Source: Epinephelus fuscoguttatus
Lineage: Eukaryota > Chordata > Actinopteri > Perciformes > Serranidae
Assembly: GCF_011397635.1 (NCBI RefSeq)
Contig: NC_064771.1
Coordinates: forward strand, 17,237,379 to 17,301,378
Direction of reading: 5' to 3'
DNA length: 64,000 nt
Positions 11,261 through 22,600 of this stretch are shown piece by piece (position 1 is the stretch's first letter; each line of letters starts with the position of its first letter). The notes below the pieces were generated by a model. It made no database searches, had not been told where the DNA came from, and was given only the letters and a program-made list of their open reading frames with translations. Made by a program: the position numbers and the translations under genes.

Positions 11261-14146
11261 GCCGTACGGATAAAACCTATCATAGACTGGGTGTGGGGGG
11301 CGTACTAAAAGAAAGTTCGTTAATGATATACTGTAGTCCATAACGTCTTTGTGAGACAAGAAATGTCTTTTTAAAAACACAAATGACACGTTATGAACAA
11401 AAAAAAGTGCTTCATATTTTTTGTTTCTTTTTCATATTTTTTGAAGGTCACCCCTATCGGTCATCACTTTGGTGTGCTCCGCTGCAGGCTTCCCCTTTGA
11501 TATCTACGCATTCACCCTTCAAAAGCAGTAGGATGAAATGATGGGAATGAGCATGAGGGTGTGGAGACACTGCTAGGCTAATAAAAATATGTTTTGTGTT
11601 ATCCTGGCTATCAATGGGAAAAAAAACAACAAATACACCATTTATTTTAATTGTCTCAATACATTATGTTCTAAATGAAACTGTGTAATGTGAATGCTAT
11701 TTGATTACAGTGCCCTCTCCCAATACTGAAATCCCAAATGTTGCACATGTCCAAACACATTTCTGCATTTTGCACCAAGACTCTACCATGCAGCAGAGGG
11801 TGGGTTTACAGTCAGCTGCGATATGCAGCAACGTGGAGCGTGAGAGTGAGAGAATTTGAGGCTGTGTGTGTATGGTGGAGTGTGTATGAAGTTGGGGGGA
11901 GGGATCCGAGAATCCCCCATTCCACTGTATAGCTCCCAGCAAGAGCAGGCTCAGAGCTCCAGAAAGAGGAGGGGTCGGGAGAGCTAGGACACCATGGGAG
12001 TGATGAAGAGCGTGCATGTGTGAGTCAGAGGGAGCGTGTGCCTCCTCTTCCTTCATCCATCCCTCCATTCTGCTCCCTCTCTGCATTGCCTTGTCTAGTC
12101 AGCACCAGAGAAGCACGCCTCCCCCCTGTATCACTGTATAGCTCCTTCACTCATGATGCAATTTCTACACCAGCATCTCAGGATTCATTCCTTTCAAAGT
12201 CTTTACCCGGCCAACATCTTATGCTGGCTGCCAAATGCAAGGTTGCATTATACAAGAATAGATCATTTTGAGGCGTGGATGATGTGTGTGTGCAGTAATG
12301 CATTAATAACAAAAAGGTCACAGTGATTGAGATGATTCTTGCTTGGTTTTCTTTCTCTGCTGCCTGACTGAACACTTATTGATCCAGGACAGACTCTTTT
12401 AGGTGGATAGTGATGTAGCCTTTCTGCTGAGGTTGGGTTATGATGTTCCTGTCAGGGACATTTGCAATCAGCTCGTTTGACAACATGCAGCGATATAGCC
12501 CACGCGCTTACACACTGTTTCTTGTTTTGAGTGGATGGGATTGGGTGGATGCTCTTTCCCTTCAGTGACACCAATCGATAAGTTGTAAGAGGAGAGTACA
12601 CGGCATATTTAAATGGATGGTCTTTGATATGCTGTTTGAGGAAGGCAAACAGGGAACTGTGAGAAGTTCTCACGAGGGCATGATTCATGTACTGCAAAGC
12701 ATTTGCTACCTAATGTTAATGTGCAACGTACTGTGATTAGATACAGGCAGCACTGGTGATGTGATTCTAGATGTAGATCCTTCATCTTAACATGGTTCAG
12801 GTACTTTCTTCTACGACCAGAGCAGGTTACCATTCTAAAGAGAGTCATACTTAGACTTGCCTTGGATCTAAATAAAGGAAGTCACTGGGCAAAGCCACTC
12901 TCAGGTTTGGCATGATTCCTATATGGGCTGGTTTCAGTATGACCAAAAGCATAACTAGGTCTTTCATTCTCACAGGGACAAAGAGTCATTTCTCAATCAT
13001 TTAAAAATGTTAATACTGTGGAAATGGAAAAGCTCTAAGCTCGGCCATTACTGACAAACCTTTTTGCTTTCCTTTAAGACATTGGCCTGGAAAAACAATT
13101 GAATATTACATTAAGACTCAAGACACATTTTGCCAGGACCTTCTTCGTCTACCTCTTAATCCCTTGTCCATAGCCTCATGTTATCTCAGAGGCAGGGGGG
13201 CTGGTCAAGGAAAGACCCTTCTCAGTGTATGGTTAAATACTTAAGCATCTTACACTTGAGGCTGGAAAGCATGGTTTTCAGGGGATGCGCCAGACCAACA
13301 CCCAAAGGAGCGGCTAAATATAGTAGTGCATGTGCGATTAGTAGAGTGTGAATCCTGAATGAAGAGCACAGCCTTGGCAAGATGGAGTCAATGCCACTTA
13401 CTGTAGAGAGGGAATTACTCCACCGCTCTAAGATACTACATTCCTCCAGATGCATTAGGCTGGGCAGCGCCCTCTGTAAATGAATTGGCCATACATTTTA
13501 ATAGAGCTTGAGAGATGGAGATGTACAGTATTGACATGGATTAGCATGCCATGCTTCCATGCTGAGTCTGCACTGTGTGTAGCAATATACAGCACCTGTG
13601 AGGTGTGGCCTATTTCTTTATCAGGTTTGATTGAAACAATGAGTTCAAGTCAATGAGTTCTGCATTCTGCAATACAGCTGATTGTTAAAAGGAGAAGGCT
13701 CTTACAGACGCATTTGTAGGTTTATCTGACTCATCTCTGCTAAATATTTTCCAGTCATGCAGGTCACTGTCAGCTTCCACAAATCAGACACATCCAAACA
13801 AAAAATAGACAGCGTGCATCATGAAGTATGATATGATTTAGTAGTCACACACTGTGTTAGACTCAGACTGCATGTCATTTGCAGCATTCAACATTTTCAT
13901 GTGTCTGCTTTAACTAGTGCTGAGTTTCCCCTCCACTGTAATATTGAACAGTGCTGGACCTAATATAATCGGACGGCCAAAGGAAGCTTCCCCTAACAAC
14001 CCCCATATTATTAATAGCATTATCATCATTATTATTGTTATATCTTTATATTTATTGTTTATTACCAACAAGAACACCAGCTAATGAGAAATCTACACAT
14101 ATAATCAATTTAGCTAACAAAGAATAAGAATAAATGAGAGAGAATA

Positions 14147-14320
14147 AGGCGGCACAGTGGTGCAGTGGTTAGCATTGTAGGTGTGAATGTGAGCGTCAAT
14201 GGTTTTCTGTCTCTATGTGTCAGCCCTGTGATAGTCTGGCGACCTGTACAGGGTGTATCCTGCCTCTCACCAAATGTCAGCCGGAGCCCAACAGTATAAG
14301 CAGTTATGGAATATGAATGA
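14147..14320 (+). mobile_element. SINE-like interspersed repeat with internal deletion
   Basis: It opens GGCGGCACAGTGGTGCAGTG with GTTAGCATT, then jumps to GTAGGTGTGAATGTGAGCGT, CTGTCTCTATGTGTCAGCCC and TGGCGACCTGTACAGGGTG, and ends AGCAGTTATGGAATATGAATG. From memory this is the very common teleost repeat beginning GGCGGCACGGTGGTG, with its middle third missing. Identity is by recall of the consensus. Confidence 0.7.
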
Positions 14321-14597
14321 ATGAATAAAGAACAGGGTATGTGCAAATTCTGTCTTCTTCATGTTTTTGTATTGTGCAAGGATGACTTTTGACTTTTCAG
14401 TTCTCTTACTCTAATGCTCTCCACATACACTCCACCATTTTCCTTGTTAGATTTTTTGCATGTTTTTTGAAAAAAAAAAAAAAAAAAAGGTGAATTGGCG
14501 GCGTCCACCCTCTGGATGATGCCCAAGGTGGCTGCTTATGTCGCCTATAGAAAGATCTGCCACTGAAGTTGCAGCGATATTGTTCTGTTTGCTGATT

Positions 14598-14966
14598 CTG
14601 TGAGTTAATCTTTTGTATCTCCTTTAACTTTGGCTTATAGTGGAGTTATGATATGTAGCGTGTGAAATAGGGTGTGATGAGTGTTCTAGGAAAGGTAGTA
14701 TCAGCACGGTCGCTACCTGGAACTTGCATAAACGGAGCCTGGGTATGTTGAAGGTAGCAGTGGTGTTTAGGCTGAGAAAGCCTGTGAGTTTATCTTCTTC
14801 ATTTCCTTTAACTTTAGCTTATAGTGGAGTTATGATATATAGCATATGAAATAGGGTATGGTGAATGTGCTAGGAAAGGTAGTATCCGCACTGCTTCTAC
14901 CTGGAGCTTGCATGAACGGAGCCTGGGTTTGTTGAAGGTGGCAGTGCTGTTTGGGCTGAGAAAGCC
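14598..14966. repeat. 184-bp direct tandem duplication, two copies
   Basis: The block CTGTGAGTT...CCTTTAACTTTGGCTTATAG recurs exactly 184 bases later (14598 versus 14782). It includes TAGTGGAGTTATGATAT, CTAGGAAAGGTAGTATC and GGAGCCTGGGT...GTTGAAGGT. The copies differ at scattered positions, so the duplication is not recent. Confidence 0.85.
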
Positions 14967-16631
14967 ATGTGTCAAGTAAGGTAAAGGAGGTTATTGGGTT
15001 GGTGTGGGGAGCAGTGAGACCTGGCATTAGGGGAGTGTCTCTGGGACACCAGAGATCACCGTCTAGCCTCCTGGAGGTGTCTTGGGACCAACTAGACACA
15101 ACAGTGGTGAAAGGAGGTTCCCACCCGATGACCCCAAAGACATGTTAGTTATCACTGCTCACTGGTCTGTATAGTTAAGCCTTGCCATAATAGCTTATCA
15201 TAGGGCTTAGGAGATTATTCACTGAGTGCTGACCCTTTATCTAGAGCACAAATTTCTTGTGTTTATTTAAACTTCTTAACAGAGATGATTTTTTAAACAA
15301 TGCAATTTAAGTTAAAAAGGTGCACAAAATTAGTTGTAAATCATTGTATGACAGGTTTTAATATACTATTATAAAAATGTGATGCATGTATAATAACACA
15401 ACAGTAATTTGGGGAACAGGCATACTGGCTGTAACTACTAGCAGTGGAGCAAGACTAGGGGGTTGGATGTATGGTCAGCTGACTTTAAAAGGCATCTGGC
15501 ACACCTCTGTGACAGTCTGAAGAAATGTAACTGTCTTTGCATGTGATAGATTTGGAGGAAAAGCAGTGAGTAGCAAGACAACAAAACAAAAACCAAGTCA
15601 CTTGCTCTACTGAAAGCATATTGCTGTATTTTCACATGAATGGTACACTTGTAGTTACTCAATTGATATTTCACTGGAGCACGTTTGAACACACAAACAC
15701 AATCAGGGCGTGTAACCCCGACAACACTTTGCCAACAGGGCACAATTTCGGACTTTTTTGTTACTGCCTTAACACTGGAGAGGACGGAAGTAGCAGGAAA
15801 AGGGTAATTTAAAAAAAAAAAAAAGAGAGTACTTGTATACCCACTTGTATACCCAAAACACCTCTGAGTTTTTTTCTGACGAGTTTGTGCTGTTATTCAC
15901 AAGAATATTCATATACTATACAGAGGAGAAACCGCCACTCATTCGAACAAAAGCTTTGACATATGGTGCAAAAATGGCAACACTCAAATTCACCACAGAT
16001 ATTCACAAACATTTACCACAGTAATTCATTAGCAGACCTCCCACATATATGTATGTATGACCAAAAACTTAGCTGATCTGGAGCTTTGCTACGTCTTAAT
16101 CTTAATTTTACAACATTCAATAAAACATCTCACCAAATCGGCTTTTCACACATTTTTATCTGAAACCTTATGGCCTGGCTGCAGACATCACTATACAGTA
16201 AATTTGGCAGAATGTGCTAAACCACAGGACATACAAGACTGACCTTACATTCAGCATGAACACACCACAGGTGATGTAAAAAAAAAAGAACTCTGAATAA
16301 ACCTTTTAGTTGAGCCTGACTTTCTTCTTATTACCGGACATATAATTAGTACATCATAATACAAATCTGTAAATACAAAAATAAACAAAAAAACATCACA
16401 TTTTTGTTCATGTTGAGATTTGGATTAACTGCATTAATAAATAAAAAATAGTAAATCATATATGAATATGCAGGACGGATGTAGTTTTGTTTGCATCCTT
16501 GTGCTTTTCACCTTTAACACTTTACTGCACATTTTATATCAACATTTTCTGCTTTATCATGTTTAAGTGCTCAAATTTGCTTGTATGGATCTACATGTAT
16601 GTATGTGTAGCGTGTGTTCATGTGTACAGCA

Positions 16632-19600
16632 TTATGACGCCATGGCATCCTGGAACCCCCACGTTTCAAGCAGTGCGACCTGGAAGCTCTCAGCGCACAG
16701 CGGTGGGTTGTCAAAGGTGGCGCACCTGCCAGCACGGCCATGGTTCAGCTCAGAGTCGATGTAGAGAGCGTTGCCGTCGCCTCCCCCTAAACAAACACAC
16801 GAGCACAGAGTTTGTGTAACTAAAAAAATCATCAAGAGAACACCACACAAGAAGGAACCAGAAATGCCAAATACACAACAGTAACACACAGTACTAATCC
16901 ACTCACCCACTATGATGGAGTCAAAGTTCCCGGCCATGAACATGGAAGTATTCTTGGAGTTAAGGTTGAAGTGGCGGGCGGACAGGAAGGGCGACAGGTC
17001 TCCAGCAGGTTTCTCGGGCTGCTTTAAGATATTGTTGTCTGAGTTTTGCCCCTCAGAGGTGGCAGCGTCTTCCTGGACTTCAGGTTTGACGGAGGAGGCT
17101 AACTCAGGGTGGCGGATCACCACCCACTCATAGCGCTCCATCTCTGGCTTCAGCTAGCAAAGGAAACGGGCATTCATTATCGATGACACACCGGAGCATC
17201 ACACATTAAATGGAGTAGTACTGCACATTTATTCCATTAAAATAAACACCTGTTTTCTTAACAGTATCAAACATATACAAGGTGATTACATGACTACATA
17301 TGCACCCACGTACTCCTGTGGACCGTAGTTTGGTTCAGACAGTAACACAAACAGACTACCCAATCGAGTCGGTGGTAGACCAGCAACTCCAGTGTGCAGT
17401 GAGGTAAAATTACTGTTTCTATCAATGGAATCTGGTGACCCTGAAGAGGGCGACAGATTGGCTTCAGCTCCCAGTCAGAAAGGGCTGACTGACGGCAGGG
17501 TAAAGCGGTCAAAAATCTAAATATAGCTTACACTTCAACTGATATTGATTATTTATAAGTGTGGGTTTTTTTTTGAGAGGGTAAAATATATGTTTTGCTG
17601 CTGCCCTTATCCACAGCCACCAGACTCCTCTGACAGAAACACAAATTTTAACTGGCTGGTTTACTGCTGCCTTTGATTGGTTTGTGTATTGTGTGCCTTT
17701 CTGAGTTGACCTAACATGGCGTCCACAGCAGTAGGCTACATTGCTTAGCTTCTGTGCCCTGGTACTGTGTCTGCTTCTCCTAACTGGGATCCTGCCGACT
17801 GTATCTGACTGTAGGTAATACACTGATTATGGATCTATAGCTGATAGTGACACTGATGTGTATTCACCTGGTTAAATAATGGTTTACTAGCCCCATGTTC
17901 CACCTCCAAGTTCAGCTCTTCCAGGCTAACACTTTCCTCACTCTCTATGTTTACACTGTCAGGGAACAGTGTGTGTGTGTGTGGGGGGTGAGGGGTTGGA
18001 GGGGAGGGCATCGATGCTGTAACCTACGTCACTACTCTTTGATAATGACTGAGTGGGAGTGTGGGAGTTTCTATTTGAAAAATGAGGAAAAGAATACAGA
18101 TGGACACGCCCTTTAAACAAAAGGGATACTTTATGTAATGACCTCACTACTGTTCCTTCCTCGGATCCCCCGACACAAAGGAGTTGTTATGATATTATTT
18201 ATCATAAGGCTCTATTACAAAAACTGCCTCTTGTCCTCTGCTGTCTGGTCTCATAAACCACAGTATACCATACTCACACTATCAAGTCACGGGATATTGT
18301 AACTTGTGTTTGTAACATGTAAATTTTAATGATACCTTTCATTCACAAAAGAAGAAAAATGTGTGAGAAATGTTAAAATATTTGGTGGATATTTGGTAAT
18401 TTATCTCAATATAAAGAGAAGTAAAAAAGAAAGAGAGATCTCAATAGTTTTAAATGAAATAAATAAAAAACATCTGACAGACAGCAGTCCGTGCTGATGT
18501 CTCCATTTTCTCCTGGTGTCAGGTGAGGGCCAGGCCAGATACAACTGGATCCGGTTACAGGAGTTTCCGATCTGTGTGTGCTTAAGTATCAGTGTGTGAG
18601 ATGGCGGTGTTTTCTGGCTCAGACTGCCCACAGCTGTGCATCAACACATACCCAGTAAATAATTCATACAGAAGGCATCAGAGAGCCAGTCTGGTTTGCT
18701 ATTTCTAGCCCAGGTGTTATTATATCTAGAGATCAAAGCAGAGATGTGTAATGTGCTGTTGTTTTTACAGATCTGTGTATCTGCAGATACAATCCATCCC
18801 TACATGCGAGGATGGTGCATTTTGACCTACTAGGCAGGCTTTTCCTCAGGGAGCCTTCATACGTCAACTGCGGTCAGTGACACAGAAATCAGGAACATGT
18901 GAAGACAGAGTGGATGGTACCCTCTGGTGGCTACAGTGTGGTACTGCTCAGAATGACAACATTCTCCTTTCTATTGCTAGAAACCTTCAGATTCTCCTAG
19001 TCTCCCTTAAAGGAAACTAGTAAGTCAAGATATTAGACATAGACTCACCCTGAAGACAAAGCACTCCCCTGTGCCAAAGAAGCTCAATTTGTTTCCTCCT
19101 CTCTTGCGCTCCTCCCAGTCTGTGGACAGGTAGGCTCCACATACCTGAGGTGAAAACACAGAATAGGCATCATCAGCAGGTTTATCTCTTCCATCTGCTC
19201 ATTTTTAATTACTTTATTATCTATAATACTTCATTCACACTAGTGCAAGACTGCTATTTGTAAGCTGCCAGTGTTCGTGCTGAAATCTGTTTGTAGCGCC
19301 ATAATCCAATCATATGACACCTGTGTAATCATGACCTCTGACACCAGTTCACACAGCACAGTACAAGGAAAAAACCTGAGTTGTTTTTTATGCACAAAGC
19401 TACTGCGGACCATGTCAGTTAGTACAGAAGTGTCTGTAGTACACACCACATGCAATACGAGGTTTTGCTGACCAGACATGACTGCAGCTGCATTGCGCAA
19501 GACCCATTCATAAGCATTTTCCCCATCTGACTAATACCCAAAAGAGTTTAAAATATGAAGTGTCTGAGACAGAAACTAGTTTATACACCAATGCTGTTTG

Positions 19601-22600
19601 GTTTAGAGATGACTTCTGCTCACTTTGTACCTTAATTGTCAAAGTAAATCAGTCCTAATTTAAGCTGAGATCATAGTAAAGGATTTACATAATATTTGAA
19701 ATTATATTTGGCTACCCATAATCAAGTATTGAAGGAAACACTTCACCCACAAATAGTCATTTGCATGTTAATTACTCACTGTGCGTTACCTTGAATTCGT
19801 AGAGAAAACTTTATTTTTCCGGCATGCCTCCACAGTGAACGAAAAATCCAAAAACGATTAACATTCTGAACTGGAGTAAAAGCAACGTTTGATGACAGCA
19901 AAACTATATCAAAGCAACTGTTTAAAAACTCTCACAAGACTTGTGCAGTATGATACAAGTCTCATTTATCCAGTCGTATGTTCAGTACTTCCCAAACGTA
20001 CACATTTTTTTTCCCTAAAACGTTACAACTTAAAACACCTCCACATACGAGTAGTGTAAATAGACAAGAGTGTGCATTTGTGTGCACTGCTAGTCCGTGC
20101 ATGAGACTGTTTATACCAGGGGATGTCCAGACTTTTCTGATCAGGGGCCAGATTAGATGGTGTGAAAATACCTGGGAGCAAGCTGATTCTTATTAAAAAA
20201 CAAAATCCTGTACAAATGAGACGAACATAATTGTTTCATCTTTCAGTGAAAAAGAATTAAATTTCCCACCGCTCCCCAAGTGGCTGTCGATGGCTGTTGA
20301 CTTCACACTTCTTTGGTGCAAAGCTGGTGTGTTGGCAAGAATCTGGCAATAGATACAATGTATATTCTTATTCTAATTTTAAGGGAAACTGTCATGAAGA
20401 ACCCTCCACCATATGCATAAAATTTGAGTCGAAAAATTTTACTTTTTTAAAATGCATTCACAACAGTAGGATCTGTATTTGTCATAGGCCCTGTAATACG
20501 CTATGTTACGTTGGGGTGGGAGTCATATGTCATTGTTTGCTTGTTTATTGTCTGTTTATGAGAATACCTTAGTTCCACCTGGTTAGTTCCTGCTTGGTGC
20601 ATGTCTACAAAGTGTGTAATAGTCCTGCCACTGTGAGGTGAATGGAAAAAAATGCTACGTGATCTTGCTTGATTAACCAATAAGTCCTCAGGCCATAACT
20701 TGTCCCCCGGGCCGGACTTTGGATGTGTCTGGTTTATGCAGCAGTGTTTTAAATAGCAAGGTTTTAGCAAAAATGCATGTGTTTGGGAAGTACTGAGCAA
20801 AGGACTGGATAAATGAGACTTGGATGATAGTGCAGGAGTTGTTTGAGAGTTTGTGAATATATGTTTCAGTATAATTTCACTGTTATTAAATGCAGTCCAC
20901 CTAACACTTAAATTCATCAAGAATTTTCTCAGTTTTTGGATTCTTCGTTCATCATGGAGACATGCAAGAAAAATGAAACACAGGTTGGGTAAGTGCTATT
21001 CAAATTTTCATTTTGTGGGTGAAGCATTCCTTTAAGATTCTAAATAGGTAAATAGTTCTAGATAGAGCTTATCATTATAACAAAAAGTATATGAATAGTA
21101 TATTATCAGGATGTCATCATATCCTGTGTACAAAATTTCTATCGTAATAATGTGCATCTTTGATCCCCTCAAATGTGAGGGAAATACAAGAGTTTGCTGG
21201 GTGTGGGTGTGTGTGTGTGTGTATGTGTGTGTGTGTGTGTGTGTTGCTTACATCCCCATCTGTGGTCCGGATGAGGAGCAAAGTGGGTTCGTAGCCTTCA
21301 CAATGGGAATAGAATCTGGAGGAAAATGTGAAAGTTTAATTAATTTCCTCTGACATAATAAACACCCAACAGTGAATCTAAGGACTAAACTTATGGTTTC
21401 TATATATTTACTAAAGCACACGTGCATGTGTGGTTAAGTAAGGCGCTGTTTAAATATAGAACAAAAACGTCAGTTAATTGCGCCTTAATTACTTTATCAA
21501 AGACTAATTACTTCTGTCCCACAATGGCCGGCCTGCTACTGACAGCAGCGGTCTGCTCTGTGTGCAGAGCAGATTTAGGCAAAAAAAGCTCACTGACTTT
21601 ATGACAGCAATCTCAGCATCTTCTTTCTTATTTGCAGTTTTTGTTCCAAATGTATGACTTTTGGCTTTTTTGCTTCTGGCAAAGTTTTTTTGGTTTACAG
21701 CACTGCTTTCATGTTCCCATTTTATTTAAGGCTTTAGGCCATAAATCAAATTCAAAGACTCAAAGACCCACACATGGCCTGAAATTTAAATTGTGAGCAG
21801 CAGCCAAAAGCTGGATTAATATATCGAGGTCAGGACTGCATAGTGTACCTGTTCAGGCTGCAACCATGGGTGGAGGTGGTGAAGAGGAGCTGTGGTTGAC
21901 ACAGAGCAAAGCGCTCAGGGATCCAAGACCAGATGTCCCGCATCTCCTTGGCACTGACGATCTCCGAGGAGAAGGTGTCAGGGTTAAGTGCCAGCTGCAC
22001 GTTCCGCCTGGAGACACCCAGAAATACACACACAGGAAGAGATGGAGAGGCACAGAATGTGAGGCAGTGTACGCAGCTGGTGACGCATAAACCTAAAAGT
22101 AAACTTAAAGTAATTTACATCAAATGATAGTCGTAGTCATAGTCTATGAAGACCTAAGTGCCATTCTATCACCACAGCTACTCTGAAGAGTAAGTGAGCA
22201 TTATTTGAAAGGAACAGAAATGGATCTGGGGAGTGGTGTAGAGGAGAGAACCCACCTAGAGCTGTGAAATAACCAATGTAGTGAACACAGGAGTGAAGTG
22301 CAGATGAGACAGAAGACGGTGGATGGAAAGACATGGCAAAAACCAAACATAAAGGAAACAAGAACACAATGTAAGACAAGGATGCAAGAGCAACTTAAAC
22401 TATTCCCAAGAGCATGCCAAAGTATAAAGCTTTAAAAAGAACAGGGCGTTCTTACCAGCGTCAGTTAGATAGTACAATTATATAAAATATGCAGAGCAGA
22501 ATAGTAACCAAATGAGACTGTAGCTGTGTCTCAATTCAGCGGCTGCAGCCCTTGAAGGTTGCATTTCAAGACCGTTTGCTTCACATTGGCAATCGACAAC

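Larger units (their letters stand above)
11261..16631. other. Intergenic region between atp6v0c and tbc1d24
   Basis: No exon with recognisable coding similarity was found on either strand. In mammals a netrin gene (NTN3) lies between the orthologous pair; nothing netrin-like is visible. The stretch holds a SINE-like copy (14147-14320), an A-rich tract (about 14470-14488) and a 184-bp tandem duplication (14598-14966). The remainder is ordinary AT-rich sequence. Confidence 0.6.

Noticed and set aside
20501..20920. 139-codon minus-strand ORF
   Set aside because: Lies across the nested hAT MITE and the foldback arm; repeat-derived.
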